DNA of 64,000 bases from CALRQJ02 sp943370285 (lineage in GTDB: Bacteria; Bacteroidota; Bacteroidia; Chitinophagales; Chitinophagaceae). A program made the translations under genes and the position numbers. Of the stretch, positions 53,890-62,482 are shown in pieces. The stretch is taken from contig CALRQJ020000001.1 of NCBI GenBank assembly GCA_943370285.1, positions 372,001-436,000 of the forward strand, written 5' to 3'. The stretch's first letter is position 1, and every line of letters starts with the position of its first letter. A model generated the notes under the pieces. The model made no database searches, was not told the DNA's origin, and saw nothing but the letters and a program-made list of their open reading frames with translations.

Positions 53890-55005
53890 TTAAATGATAG
53901 TTGACTTTCTCAATTCAATATTTTCTGCATGCACCACACCTTGTAAATTATTGTTGATATAGTCTACCAATAAATCACCAATAGTTGAAGTGAAATAAAA
54001 GTTAACAGGATCAATATCTTTTGTGATAAACTTGTGTTCTAAAGTCCATGCTACAGCTTCTCTTACTAAGGTTGCTTCTTCATACATATGTAAAAAATCC
54101 AGTAGCATAGCTGCTGATAAAATAGAACCAATTGGGTTAGCAATATCTTTTCCTGCTGCTTGAGGATATGAGCCGTGAATGGGTTCAAACAGTGCTGCAC
54201 CTTTTCCAACAGAAGCACTTGGTAACAAACCTAATGAACCACTCAACACACTTGCTTCGTCACTAATAATATCGCCAAACATATTTTCTGTAAGGATAAC
54301 ATCAAATTGCTTGGGATTGAGCATGACTTGCATCGCAGCATTATCAACAAACATGTAATCAACCGTTACACCTGCATATTCAATAGCAATTTGCTGTACC
54401 ACTTTTCGCCAAAGACGAGATGTTTCAAGTACATTAGCCTTATCAACAAGGGTTAATTTTTTTCTTCGTTTTTGGGCAGCTTGAAAAGCCAAATGAGCAA
54501 TTCGTTCAATCTCCATTTTACTATACATACACTCATCAAATGCAGTATCACCGGCTTCGTTGGTTTCTTTTTTCCCAAAATAAATACCACCTGTGAGTTC
54601 TCTGAAAATGACAAAATCTACATGCTCTAATAATTTTGTTTTTAAAGGAGACAAATGATGCAATGTAGTATAGGTAGTAATAGGTCTGATATTGGCGTAT
54701 AACTGCAAAGATTTTCTAATCTTCAACAAACCTTGCTCTGGTCTAACTTTTGCGGTTGGGTCATTATCATATTTAGGATGGCCGATAGCACCAAACAACA
54801 CTGCATCGCTATTTAAACAAGATGCAATGGTTTCATCTGGCAAAGGATTACCCGTTTTGTCGATCGCAATTGCACCCATCAACTGGTAATCATAAGTAAA
54901 CTCATGATTAAATCTTTTTCCAATTGCATTCAACACTTTAACTGATTGTGCCGTTACTTCCGGACCAATCCCATCGCCTTCTATAACTGTAATTTTTTTG
55001 TTCAT
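53890..55005 (-). CDS. leuB: 3-isopropylmalate dehydrogenase
   Basis: 371 residues. VIEGDGIGPEVT N-terminus, substrate Arg residues in VRPEQGLLKIRKSL, RELTGGIYFGKKE, and the metal-binding NMFGDIISDEASVLSGSLGLLPSAS motif. Oxidative decarboxylation step of leucine synthesis. A repeat D element separates it from leuD. Confidence 0.96.
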   Translation of the reverse strand: MNKKITVIEGDGIGPEVTAQSVKVLNAIGKRFNHEFTYDYQLMGAIAIDKTGNPLPDETIASCLNSDAVLFGAIGHPKYDNDPTAKVRPEQGLLKIRKSLQLYANIRPITTYTTLHHLSPLKTKLLEHVDFVIFRELTGGIYFGKKETNEAGDTAFDECMYSKMEIERIAHLAFQAAQKRRKKLTLVDKANVLETSRLWRKVVQQIAIEYAGVTVDYMFVDNAAMQVMLNPKQFDVILTENMFGDIISDEASVLSGSLGLLPSASVGKGAALFEPIHGSYPQAAGKDIANPIGSILSAAMLLDFLHMYEEATLVREAVAWTLEHKFITKDIDPVNFYFTSTIGDLLVDYINNNLQGVVHAENIELRKSTII

Positions 55006-55011
55006 ACTACA

Positions 55012-55062
55012 ATCCCTTAAAGGGCATTATTGTTGCCATTATCTCCTCAAGGAGGACAATGA
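55012..55062. repeat. Dispersed repeat D, copy 3 (divergent)
   Basis: Read on the minus strand, ATTGTCCTCCTTGAGGAGATA followed by GGCAA matches the arm TTGTCCCCCTTTAGGGGATA...GGCAA of copy 1 with a few changes. The second arm AATCCCTTAAAGGGC corresponds to AATCCCTAAAGGAG. It fills the leuD-leuB gap. Confidence 0.65.
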
Positions 55063-55077
55063 GCGGTTTTTAAAAAC

Positions 55078-55713
55078 TTAATTGTTTATTGCTTTTTCAA
55101 ATGCTGCTATTTCATCTTTAATATTGAGTAAATAATCTATATCATCAAAGCCATTTAGCAAGCAAGTCTTCTTGTAGTTATTGATATCGAATTTTTCAGT
55201 TGCTCCTGTTTCGTTTAAAGTAATGGTTTGTTGTTCAAGGTTCACTGTTAATGCTGTTGTTGGATTCTTTTCTATTACTTCAAAAATTGTATTCAAAAAA
55301 GCATCGCTAACAACAACAGGTAATAAAAAATTATTTAACGCATTATTCTTAAATATATCAGCAAAAAAACTACTTACCACAACATCAAATCCTGCATCTT
55401 TAATGGCCCAAGCAGCATGTTCACGACTTGAACCACAGCCAAAGTTTTTTCCTGTCACCAAGATTTTACCTGTATAAATAGGATTGTTTAACACAAAATC
55501 TTTTTTTGGTGTGGCTTCATTATCATTTTCATAGCGCCAATCCCTAAATAGGTTTTTTCCAAAACCATCTCTGCTTGTTGCTTTTAAAAAACGAGCAGGA
55601 ATAATTTGATCGGTATCTACATTTTCGATAGGAAGTGGAACAACAGTAGAAGTGAAGCCCCCATCCCCCAAAGGGGTGTTTTGAAATGGTGATAATATTT
55701 TTGAATTGTTCAT
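55078..55713 (-). CDS. leuD: 3-isopropylmalate dehydratase small subunit
   Basis: 211 residues. STVVPLPIENVDTDQIIPARFLK and GKNFGCGSSREHAAWAI are LeuD signatures. The N-terminus carries about 18 residues before the conserved core; residues 11-19 (QNTPLGDGGF region) are encoded by half of a dispersed palindromic repeat. LeuD forms the isopropylmalate isomerase with LeuC; it is 16 bp downstream of leuC. Confidence 0.95.
   Translation of the reverse strand: MNNSKILSPFQNTPLGDGGFTSTVVPLPIENVDTDQIIPARFLKATSRDGFGKNLFRDWRYENDNEATPKKDFVLNNPIYTGKILVTGKNFGCGSSREHAAWAIKDAGFDVVVSSFFADIFKNNALNNFLLPVVVSDAFLNTIFEVIEKNPTTALTVNLEQQTITLNETGATEKFDINNYKKTCLLNGFDDIDYLLNIKDEIAAFEKAINN
55655..55680. repeat. Dispersed repeat D half-copy inside the leuD coding region
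   Basis: AAGCCCCCATCCCCCAAAGG with GGTGTT matches the single arm ACCCCCATCCCCTAAAGGGG of copy 2. Read in frame on the minus strand it gives TPLGDGGF. Confidence 0.75.
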
Positions 55714-55729
55714 TCTTAACTTTTTAAGC

Positions 55730-57181
55730 TTAATTCAGTAATTCTCTCACATCACACACAACACCTGTAATAGCTGCTGCTGCTGCTGTTAATGGACTTG
55801 CCAATAATGTTCTTGCATTAGGGCCTTGTCTTCCTTCAAAGTTTCTGTTACTAGTACTGATACAATATTTTCCGGCAGGAATTTTATCTTCATTCATCCC
55901 CAAACAAGCACTGCAACCGGGCTGACGCAATTGAAAACCTGCAGCTTCAAACACTTTATCCAAACCTTCGGCTATCGCCTGTGCTTCCACTTGTTTACTG
56001 CCGGGTACAATCCAAACCTCTACATCATTTGCTTTTTGTTTACCACTTACAAAAGATGCTACCATTCGTAAATCTTCAATTCTACTATTGGTGCAACTGC
56101 CAATAAAAACATAATCTACTTTTTGTCCCTTGATATTAGCGCCTGCTTCAAGTCCCATATACTGCAATGCTTTTACGTAGGAAGTTTTTTCTTTTGCTTC
56201 CACTTCATGTACTGCAGGAATATGATTACTTACACCAATGCCCATTCCGGGATTAGTTCCATAAGTAATCATCGGTTGAATATCTTTAGCATCAATATAA
56301 ATCTCTGCATCAAATTTTGCATCCGCATCGCTGAACAGCGTTTTCCAATAGGCTAATTTTTTGTCCCAATCTGCTCCTGTCGGTGCAAATTTTCTACCCT
56401 TGATATAATTAAATGTTGTTTCGTCAGGTGCAATCAAACCACATCTTGCACCCATTTCAATACTCATATTGCAAATGGTCATTCTAGCTTCCATGCTTAA
56501 GCTTCTAATCGTACTTCCTGCAAATTCTACAGCATAACCGGTTGCACCACTAGCAGATATTAAAGAAAGGATGTAGAGTACAATATCTTTTGACACAACA
56601 CCTTTATCTAGTACACCATCAACATTAATCCGCATTAATTTTGGCTTAGTTTGAATTAAGCATTGTGTGGCCATCACCATTTCTACTTCACTTGTACCTA
56701 TACCAAAAGCAATAGACCCAAATGCACCATGTGTAGAGGTATGAGAATCACCACAAACAATGGTCATTCCGGGCTGTGTTAAACCCAACTCCGGCCCAAT
56801 AACATGTACTATACCTTGATACTGATGTCCTAAGCCATATAATTCAATACCATGATTAACACAATTGTTTGTCAATGCTTCTACCTGTAATCTTGACAAT
56901 TCTTCTTTGATAGGAAGATGTTGATTTAAGGTAGGCACATTATGATCGGCTGTGGCCACTATTTGTTTTGGTCGAAATACTTTGATTCCTCTTTTATCTA
57001 AGCCTGCAAAGGCTTGTGGAGAAGTTACTTCATGAATTAAATGCTTATCAATATATAAAACCGAAGGTCCATCTTCAATTGTTTTAACAATATGCTTTTG
57101 CCAAATTTTTTCAAATAAGGTAAGCTTACTCACTGGAGCAGCATTGTCGTTTGCTTGATGATATGTAGCGCTGTTATCCAT
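55730..57181 (-). CDS. leuC: 3-isopropylmalate dehydratase large subunit
   Basis: 483 residues. Aconitase-family 4Fe-4S Cys residues in FIGSCTNSRIEDLRM and GCSACLGMNED; VCGDSHTSTHGAFG and SNRNFEGRQGPNARTLLASP are also conserved. Isomerises 2- to 3-isopropylmalate. 27 bp downstream of leuA. Confidence 0.96.
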   Translation of the reverse strand: MDNSATYHQANDNAAPVSKLTLFEKIWQKHIVKTIEDGPSVLYIDKHLIHEVTSPQAFAGLDKRGIKVFRPKQIVATADHNVPTLNQHLPIKEELSRLQVEALTNNCVNHGIELYGLGHQYQGIVHVIGPELGLTQPGMTIVCGDSHTSTHGAFGSIAFGIGTSEVEMVMATQCLIQTKPKLMRINVDGVLDKGVVSKDIVLYILSLISASGATGYAVEFAGSTIRSLSMEARMTICNMSIEMGARCGLIAPDETTFNYIKGRKFAPTGADWDKKLAYWKTLFSDADAKFDAEIYIDAKDIQPMITYGTNPGMGIGVSNHIPAVHEVEAKEKTSYVKALQYMGLEAGANIKGQKVDYVFIGSCTNSRIEDLRMVASFVSGKQKANDVEVWIVPGSKQVEAQAIAEGLDKVFEAAGFQLRQPGCSACLGMNEDKIPAGKYCISTSNRNFEGRQGPNARTLLASPLTAAAAAITGVVCDVRELLN

Positions 57182-57208
57182 TTTTAGTTTAAATATTTTC
57201 TTAAATCG

Positions 57209-58390
57209 TTAGACTAGTGCTGCATTTCCGCTTAAAACAGGAACAGCAGTTTTTGCCATCACATGTAAATCATCATCGTTCACTTCTTTTTTACTATCGG
57301 CTACTTTTAAAAATGCTTCGTATAAAAAGTCAACATCATTTCTATTAAAACTATAACCCAACTTTTGCAAACGAAAAGCAAGGGCACTTCTGCCACTACG
57401 TGCAGTTAATACAATTTTACTTGTATCTGCACCAACATCAATTGGATTGATACTTTCATACGTAATGGCACTTTTCAAAAATCCATCTTGATGAATACCG
57501 GATGAATGGGCAAAAGCATTACTACCAACAATTGCTTTATTGGGTTGAACAGGCATACGCATGGTATCACTCACCAAACGACTAACAGGATTTAAATCTT
57601 TACTATTGATGTTTGTGTATAAGCCTAAAGAACTGTGTTGTCTGATAATCATAGCCACTTCTTCTAATGAAGTATTACCGGCCCTTTCACCCAAACCGTT
57701 GATGGTACATTCAATTTGCCTTGCACCTACCATAACACCTGCAATTGAATTTGCGGTGGCAAGACCTAAATCATTATGGCAATGGCATGAAATAATGGCT
57801 TTATCAATATTGGGTACATTATTAACCAAGTATGCAATCTTTTCGCCGTACTGATGCGGCAGACAATAGCCTGTTGTATCTGGGATGTTAACAACAGTTG
57901 CACCTGCTTTAATTACTGCTTCAATAATCGAAGCCAAATAATCATTATCTGTTCTGCCTGCATCTTCGGCATAAAACTCAACATCATCTACATAATTTTT
58001 TGCCCATGTAACGCATTGTACTGCTCGTTGCAAAATATCTGCTCTATTACTATTGAACTTACCTTTAATGTGGTAATCACTTGTACCAATACCGGTGTGA
58101 ATTCTAGGTCTTTTTGCATGTCTTAAAGCTTCTGCGGCTACTTCAATATCTTTTTGTACCGCTCTTGTTAAGCCACAAACAGTTGCATTTTTTACAATAG
58201 CAGCGATAGCTTGCACACTTTCAAAATCTCCGGGGGAAGAAATAGGAAAGCCGGCCTCAATGATATCAACGCCTAAATCTTCTAAAGCAACTGCCAACTC
58301 CACTTTTTCTTTAGTATTGAGCTTACAGCCGGGAACTTGCTCTCCGTCTCTTAAGGTGGTGTCGAAGATGTAAACTTTATTATCGGACAT
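57209..58390 (-). CDS. leuA: 2-isopropylmalate synthase, short form
   Basis: 393 residues. Claisen-condensing TIM barrel: DTTLRDGEQVPG, metal His pair in SCHCHNDLGLATANS, and NGLGERAGNTSLEEV. First committed step of leucine synthesis (2-oxoisovalerate plus acetyl-CoA). At 393 residues it lacks the ~110-residue C-terminal regulatory (LeuA dimer) domain of ~510-residue LeuA proteins, so leucine feedback through that domain is not expected. Because of this length, other DRE-TIM synthases (citramalate, homocitrate) are alternatives, but the leuCDB neighbours make LeuA most likely. First gene of the operon. Confidence 0.9.
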   Translation of the reverse strand: MSDNKVYIFDTTLRDGEQVPGCKLNTKEKVELAVALEDLGVDIIEAGFPISSPGDFESVQAIAAIVKNATVCGLTRAVQKDIEVAAEALRHAKRPRIHTGIGTSDYHIKGKFNSNRADILQRAVQCVTWAKNYVDDVEFYAEDAGRTDNDYLASIIEAVIKAGATVVNIPDTTGYCLPHQYGEKIAYLVNNVPNIDKAIISCHCHNDLGLATANSIAGVMVGARQIECTINGLGERAGNTSLEEVAMIIRQHSSLGLYTNINSKDLNPVSRLVSDTMRMPVQPNKAIVGSNAFAHSSGIHQDGFLKSAITYESINPIDVGADTSKIVLTARSGRSALAFRLQKLGYSFNRNDVDFLYEAFLKVADSKKEVNDDDLHVMAKTAVPVLSGNAALV

Positions 58391-58465
58391 AGAAAAATGA
58401 TTGAAAAAATAAGAGACTGTTTACTTTTGATTCATTCTCATCTTGAAATAATCAGCCTGCGTTTC

Positions 58466-58497
58466 CGAAAATATTGAGACACAATGGCTAAATCAAA
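58466..58497 (-). promoter_or_regulatory. Probable promoter of the leu/ilv operon
   Basis: On the minus strand TTTG (58494-58497), 20-nt spacer, TATTTTCG (58466-58473): a good fit to the Bacteroidota TTTG / TAnnTTTG pair, with one mismatch in the -7 box. The 5' UTR would be about 70 nt. No Leu/Val/Ile-rich leader ORF was found in it. Confidence 0.5.
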
Positions 58498-58586
58498 CCA
58501 AAATGAGTATGCTTTTACACTGCTTAATTATTGCAAAAACGCTTAAAACCCTTTACAGTAAAGGATTTTAACAGAGGTAAACTACG

Positions 58587-60131
58587 ATGCCCAACAGAAG
58601 TACAGATGCCCTTTTTCAATTGGTGAAGTCGCTTAAAAAATCTGAGAAGCGGAACTTCAAACTTTACATGACTCGTAATTCGGCCAGCGAAGACCTTAAA
58701 ATCATTCAGTTGTTTGATGCTTTAGATAAAGCTGAGCAATATGATGAAGAGTCCATGCTAAAGAAAAATACTGCCATAAAAAAGCAACAACTCTCCAATT
58801 TAAAGGCACACCTGTACAAAGAAATTTTGAGCAGTTTAAGGCTGATAAAAGATGAAGCAAACATCGACTTACAGTTACACGAACAAATGGACTATGCCAG
58901 AATTTTGTACAATAAAGGCTTGTACCTGCAAAGTCTTAAAATTCTAGACCGATTAAAAGAAACGGCAAAACAGCATCAACAATTTACTTACCTGCAACAA
59001 GCCATTTTTTTTGAGAAAAAAATTGAGGCACTGTACATTACTAGAAGTATGCAGGACAGGGCCGACAAGCTGACTACCGAAGCAGATGCAGTTAGTGATC
59101 GATTGCAGCTGAGTTCAAGGTTATCTAACCTTTCTTTATTATTGTATAGTTGGTATATCAAACACGGACATGCCAGAAACGAAAAAGATGAAGCAGAATT
59201 AGCGTCTTTTTTCGATCAACATTTTCCACCGGAAGCTAATCATGCAACAGGATTTTATGAAAGACTTTATCTGTACCAATGTTACTGTTGGATTGCTTTT
59301 ATCAAACAAGATTTTTTATACTACTATCGCTATGCACAAAAATGGGTAGATATTTTTGAAGAATTTCCTGTGATGAAAGGCATTGAAACCGGTCATTACG
59401 TCAAAGGTATTCACAATTTATTAAGTGCCCATTTTGATTTACACAATGTAAAAAAAATGCAGGAGGTGTTACGACAGTTTGAATCATTTGCTGAAACTCC
59501 CATTATTACCGAAAATGATAATAACCGCATTCTCACATTCATATATTTACAAACAGCCAAACTCAATATTCATTTTAGCGTAGGTAGTTTTGATGAAGGT
59601 GTCAAGCTAGTACCATTTATTGAAGCGAAATTGGATGAATACGAATTGTATTTAGACAGACACAGGGTGTTGGTATTCTACTATAAAATTGCCAGTTTAT
59701 ATTTTGGCTGTGGCAATCATGATAAAGCCATCGATTATCTTAACCGAATCATTAATTGGAAAACAGATTTGAGAACAGATTTACAATGTTATTCTAGACT
59801 ATTACATCTCATTGCACATTACGAATTAGGCAATTATAATTTGTTGGAATATTTGGCAAAGTCAGTGTACCGCTTTATGGCAAAAATGGAAAATTTAAGT
59901 GTGGTGGAAGAAGCCATTTTTGGCTTTTTGAGAAATGCTTTCAATTTAACACCATCAGAATTGAAGCCTGAATTCATCACCTTACTAGACCGATTAAAGC
60001 AATACGAAAAGAATAAATTTGAGACAAGGGCATTTGTTTATTTAGATGTTATTTCATGGCTCGAAAGCAAAATCAAACATGTGCCGGTTCAAGAAATCAT
60101 CAGATTAAAATACCTCGAAACGAATAGATAA
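58587..60131 (+). CDS. Large alpha-helical (TPR-like) protein of unknown function
   Basis: 514 residues, almost wholly helical with no signal peptide or TM segment. Repeating helix pairs such as YNKGLYLQSLKILDRLKETAKQ and YFGCGNHDKAIDYLNRIINWK resemble TPR units. The N-terminus (LFQLVKSLKKSEKRNFKLYM) is basic. Comparable proteins are common and uncharacterised in Bacteroidota, as far as I recall. It is divergent from leuA (196-bp gap) and convergent with the MFS gene, with only 1 bp between stops. Confidence 0.8.
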   Translation: MPNRSTDALFQLVKSLKKSEKRNFKLYMTRNSASEDLKIIQLFDALDKAEQYDEESMLKKNTAIKKQQLSNLKAHLYKEILSSLRLIKDEANIDLQLHEQMDYARILYNKGLYLQSLKILDRLKETAKQHQQFTYLQQAIFFEKKIEALYITRSMQDRADKLTTEADAVSDRLQLSSRLSNLSLLLYSWYIKHGHARNEKDEAELASFFDQHFPPEANHATGFYERLYLYQCYCWIAFIKQDFLYYYRYAQKWVDIFEEFPVMKGIETGHYVKGIHNLLSAHFDLHNVKKMQEVLRQFESFAETPIITENDNNRILTFIYLQTAKLNIHFSVGSFDEGVKLVPFIEAKLDEYELYLDRHRVLVFYYKIASLYFGCGNHDKAIDYLNRIINWKTDLRTDLQCYSRLLHLIAHYELGNYNLLEYLAKSVYRFMAKMENLSVVEEAIFGFLRNAFNLTPSELKPEFITLLDRLKQYEKNKFETRAFVYLDVISWLESKIKHVPVQEIIRLKYLETNR

Positions 60132-60132
60132 T

Positions 60133-61197
60133 TTAAGCACTCATCTGCTTCGATTTTTTATATTGTACTACCCATAACCAAAGTAGCACTGAACTAACTG
60201 CAAACAAAAACCAAAGCCAGTAATCAGCAAACCAGGTTTGAATAAATCTTTTTGTATCAAAAGCGTATAAAGGAAGTCCAGCTAATGCAATAGCCGTACC
60301 CAAACTAAGTGCAGTAGCCGTTGCGGGGAAAGATGGAATAGCTTTATACATCAACAAATGTGTGATAGGCACACTGCTTTGTAAACAAGCAATTCCAAAT
60401 GCAAGCATGTACAAATTATCTTTGCCGAATTGTAAAAAGAAAAAAGCCAACGGCAGAGAAATATACACCCAACGCTTCCATCCTATTTTATCAGCCATAA
60501 ATCCACCAATAATTTTTCCTACAAATGCACTCAAACCAATAATCAAAATACCTTGCGCTAAGTTGCCGGCAAAATGGTTGATAATGTCATAGATAAATGA
60601 ACGAAAACTCATGATGAGTAAAATACCAATCATTAATACATCATGATTATCAAATTGATTGACAGCCTCTTTTTTGCCTTGCTTTATATACAGCGGGAAT
60701 GGCAATCGACTAATGGAAGCTAAACAAAACATTCCTGCCATTGCCGGTAAACCTAGCCAAGCCATATGTAACTGACCTGATAAAATACCAAGCGTTAATC
60801 CCAAAACACCCGGAGCTGTAAACACAGCTAATGGACCGGTTTTATTGTTGCACATCAACACACAAACACTGCCACCTGCTACATGAATACCTGCCGATGC
60901 AACGCCAACACATAACACGGCTGCAAAAGGGTTTATAAAAGCCATCATAACTGCCAATAGCATCAGAAAAACAGCAGTAAGCCCAAAGCGTTTTATTCCC
61001 CTATTACTATCTAACCATAATCCTAAGGGAAGTTGGCCACCAAATGCCAATACCGCATATAATATCATCAGCAGATAACCGGTTTCGGTTGATTCAGAAA
61101 TGCTATAATGACTTAAGATAAATCCAGATATATAATCATTCAAGCCATGAATAACTCCCCAACACAAAGGCAATGATGCATACTTTTTCATCGTCAT
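60133..61197 (-). CDS. Major facilitator superfamily transporter
   Basis: 354 residues from ATG 61197, six bp after the preceding gene ends; an earlier in-frame ATG (61263) would run 22 residues into that gene and add an atypical Trp-rich leader. About eleven to twelve TM helices; the loop QLPLGLWLDSNRGIKR resembles the MFS motif A between helices 2 and 3, and GGFMADKIGWKRW its second-half counterpart. Substrate unknown. Last gene of a five-gene chain. Confidence 0.82.
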   Translation of the reverse strand: MTMKKYASLPLCWGVIHGLNDYISGFILSHYSISESTETGYLLMILYAVLAFGGQLPLGLWLDSNRGIKRFGLTAVFLMLLAVMMAFINPFAAVLCVGVASAGIHVAGGSVCVLMCNNKTGPLAVFTAPGVLGLTLGILSGQLHMAWLGLPAMAGMFCLASISRLPFPLYIKQGKKEAVNQFDNHDVLMIGILLIMSFRSFIYDIINHFAGNLAQGILIIGLSAFVGKIIGGFMADKIGWKRWVYISLPLAFFFLQFGKDNLYMLAFGIACLQSSVPITHLLMYKAIPSFPATATALSLGTAIALAGLPLYAFDTKRFIQTWFADYWLWFLFAVSSVLLWLWVVQYKKSKQMSA

Positions 61198-61202
61198 GTA
61201 TT

Positions 61203-61502
61203 TTACAATAATAATCCAATACCATAACTCAATCCATTCGCCAAAATACTTACTGCTGTGCATTTCCAGTAAGATTGTTTAAAGAATAGCCAATAGCCCA
61301 ACCCTTCGGTTAATGCCACCATTATTTCCATCACATTTAAATTAAAAGAAGTAGTTGCATACAACACATTCAAAATAGGCCAAGTAAATAAATTCAACAA
61401 AAATCCAACAAGCAATAATTCCTTTTTGTCGCCTTTCAACAATAACAAAACGATTGGCAGTTCTATCAGAATAGTTAGAATAAAATAAACATAGAATGGC
61501 AT
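61203..61502 (-). CDS. Small 3-4 TM membrane protein of unknown function
   Basis: 99 residues: hydrophobic segments at about 3-22, 28-46, 52-72 (amphipathic, with a Glu) and 78-98. No charged catalytic motif. It starts 4 bp after the 173-residue gene ends and stops 5 bp before the MFS start, so it is part of one transcript. I do not recognise the family. Confidence 0.75.
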   Translation of the reverse strand: MPFYVYFILTILIELPIVLLLLKGDKKELLLVGFLLNLFTWPILNVLYATTSFNLNVMEIMVALTEGLGYWLFFKQSYWKCTAVSILANGLSYGIGLLL

Positions 61503-61506
61503 CTGC

Positions 61507-62028
61507 TTATTTTTTTTGTCTTTTTTTCCAAATGAAAAAAGCCATCAACAGCAATATTGCTATACCACTAGTGTACAATAAAAGCTTACCCATCTTGCGT
61601 TTAGGAATCAATGTAGGTTCTTCGTCATCAGCAGTAGAATCAGCCACATCATCATTTGTTACATTTATAGCAGATTCAGTGTAAGTTATTTTGTTGTTTT
61701 GAAAGTCATCAAACTTAACTACACGATGTTGTTCATCATTAAAAAACCATAAGGTATCGGTAGATTTTCCGGTCTTGTTATTAATTGCCCAAACCCATAA
61801 TGCATCTGGTTTCCCCATGCCGCCATTTAGCCAAACCGTATCAGAAAGTTGGCTTACACTATCTGCGTAATCAGTTTGAAAGTACAACTGAACATCGTTT
61901 ATGCTATCTAACCCTTCAAAATGAACATACACCGAAGGCCTTGGTCTGTTGCCGGGCATATCTGCCCATAGCAGGTTACAACACATACAAATACAAAGCG
62001 CCGTAATAGAAATTTTAAACCACTTCAT
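61507..62028 (-). CDS. Secreted protein with C-terminal membrane anchor, unknown function
   Basis: 173 residues. Signal peptide MKWFKISITALCICMCCNLLWA, then a ~105-residue extracytoplasmic beta domain (RPRPSVYVHFEGL, DTVWLNGGMGKPDALWVWAINN, TDTLWFFND), an acidic linker (DDVADSTADDEE), and a C-terminal TM helix (LLLYTSGIAILLLMAFFIW) with a KKRQKK stop-transfer tail. Type I membrane topology with the domain in the periplasm. Its ATG overlaps the preceding small ORF stop (ATGA). Confidence 0.78.
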   Translation of the reverse strand: MKWFKISITALCICMCCNLLWADMPGNRPRPSVYVHFEGLDSINDVQLYFQTDYADSVSQLSDTVWLNGGMGKPDALWVWAINNKTGKSTDTLWFFNDEQHRVVKFDDFQNNKITYTESAINVTNDDVADSTADDEEPTLIPKRKMGKLLLYTSGIAILLLMAFFIWKKRQKK

Positions 62029-62162
62029 TTTTGTCTGATTTTTTTGATGATTAACACAATTAATGCTACTAACCCAATAATAGCTAACAATACTATTATT
62101 CCGAAGCCAGCTACAAAAAGTGGCGATACGCCATCTAATAAAATACTTAGCATAATCGTCAT
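62025..62162 (-). CDS. 45-residue single-TM miniprotein
   Basis: Short ORF: MTIMLSILLDGVSPLFVAGF, then a long hydrophobic helix (GIIVLLAIIGLVALIVLII) and a basic tail KKIRQK. It overlaps the gene before (62159-62162) and after (62025-62028) by 4 bp each as ATGA, which argues strongly that it is translated. It is a clear paralogue of the upstream 60-residue protein. Confidence 0.75.
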   Translation of the reverse strand: MTIMLSILLDGVSPLFVAGFGIIVLLAIIGLVALIVLIIKKIRQK

Positions 62163-62341
62163 TTATGTTTTCTAATTTTCTTCACCACCAAGATAATCAA
62201 AGCAATGAGTCCAATCAATAATAGCAACATCAGTAACCCAAATCCGGCTAAGAAAATCAGCGGCGGTGCTGCATCGAATAAACAAGAACGCTGCTTTTGA
62301 ACCAAGCTTCGATATGCCGAAATAGTAATTAAACACCTCAT
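62159..62341 (-). CDS. 60-residue single-TM miniprotein, paralogue of the next gene
   Basis: From ATG 62341 (a TTG two codons earlier also possible). The C-terminal half PPLIFLAGFGLLMLLLLIGL...VVKKIRKHK aligns with SPLFVAGFGIIVLLAIIGL...IIKKIRQK of the 45-residue protein. First gene of the five-gene chain; ends in an ATGA overlap. No function is recognisable. Confidence 0.72.
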   Translation of the reverse strand: MRCLITISAYRSLVQKQRSCLFDAAPPLIFLAGFGLLMLLLLIGLIALIILVVKKIRKHK

Positions 62342-62474
62342 TATCAATTAATTAGGTTTAAAAATAGTGATAAAAGCATTGTTTATCTATACCCAGATAG
62401 TGGTATTTTCACAGGGTGTGGAATAATAGGCTGAATTTTACGGTAATAGGGATGGAAATTCAGCCCGATTCTGC

Positions 62475-62482
62475 TACTTTTG
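62475..62482 (+). promoter_or_regulatory. Probable -7 promoter box for atpG
   Basis: TACTTTTG matches TAnnTTTG exactly, 78 nt upstream of the atpG ATG. No clear TTTG was seen at the -33 position. Confidence 0.4.

Noticed and set aside
58546..58570. Inverted repeat AAAACCCTTTAC / GTAAAAGGATTTT in the leuA-58587 divergent gap
   Set aside because: Possible operator, but it has mismatches and a bulge, AT-rich arms, and lies upstream of the leuA promoter; not enough support to call.
58391..58586. Search for a Leu/Val/Ile-rich leader peptide upstream of leuA
   Set aside because: Only a six-codon ORF without branched-chain codons lies between the predicted promoter and leuA.
61198..61263. Upstream start for the MFS transporter (ATG 61263)
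   Set aside because: It would overlap the 99-residue gene by 61 bp and add a Trp-rich leader not typical of MFS; ATG 61197 fits the operon spacing.
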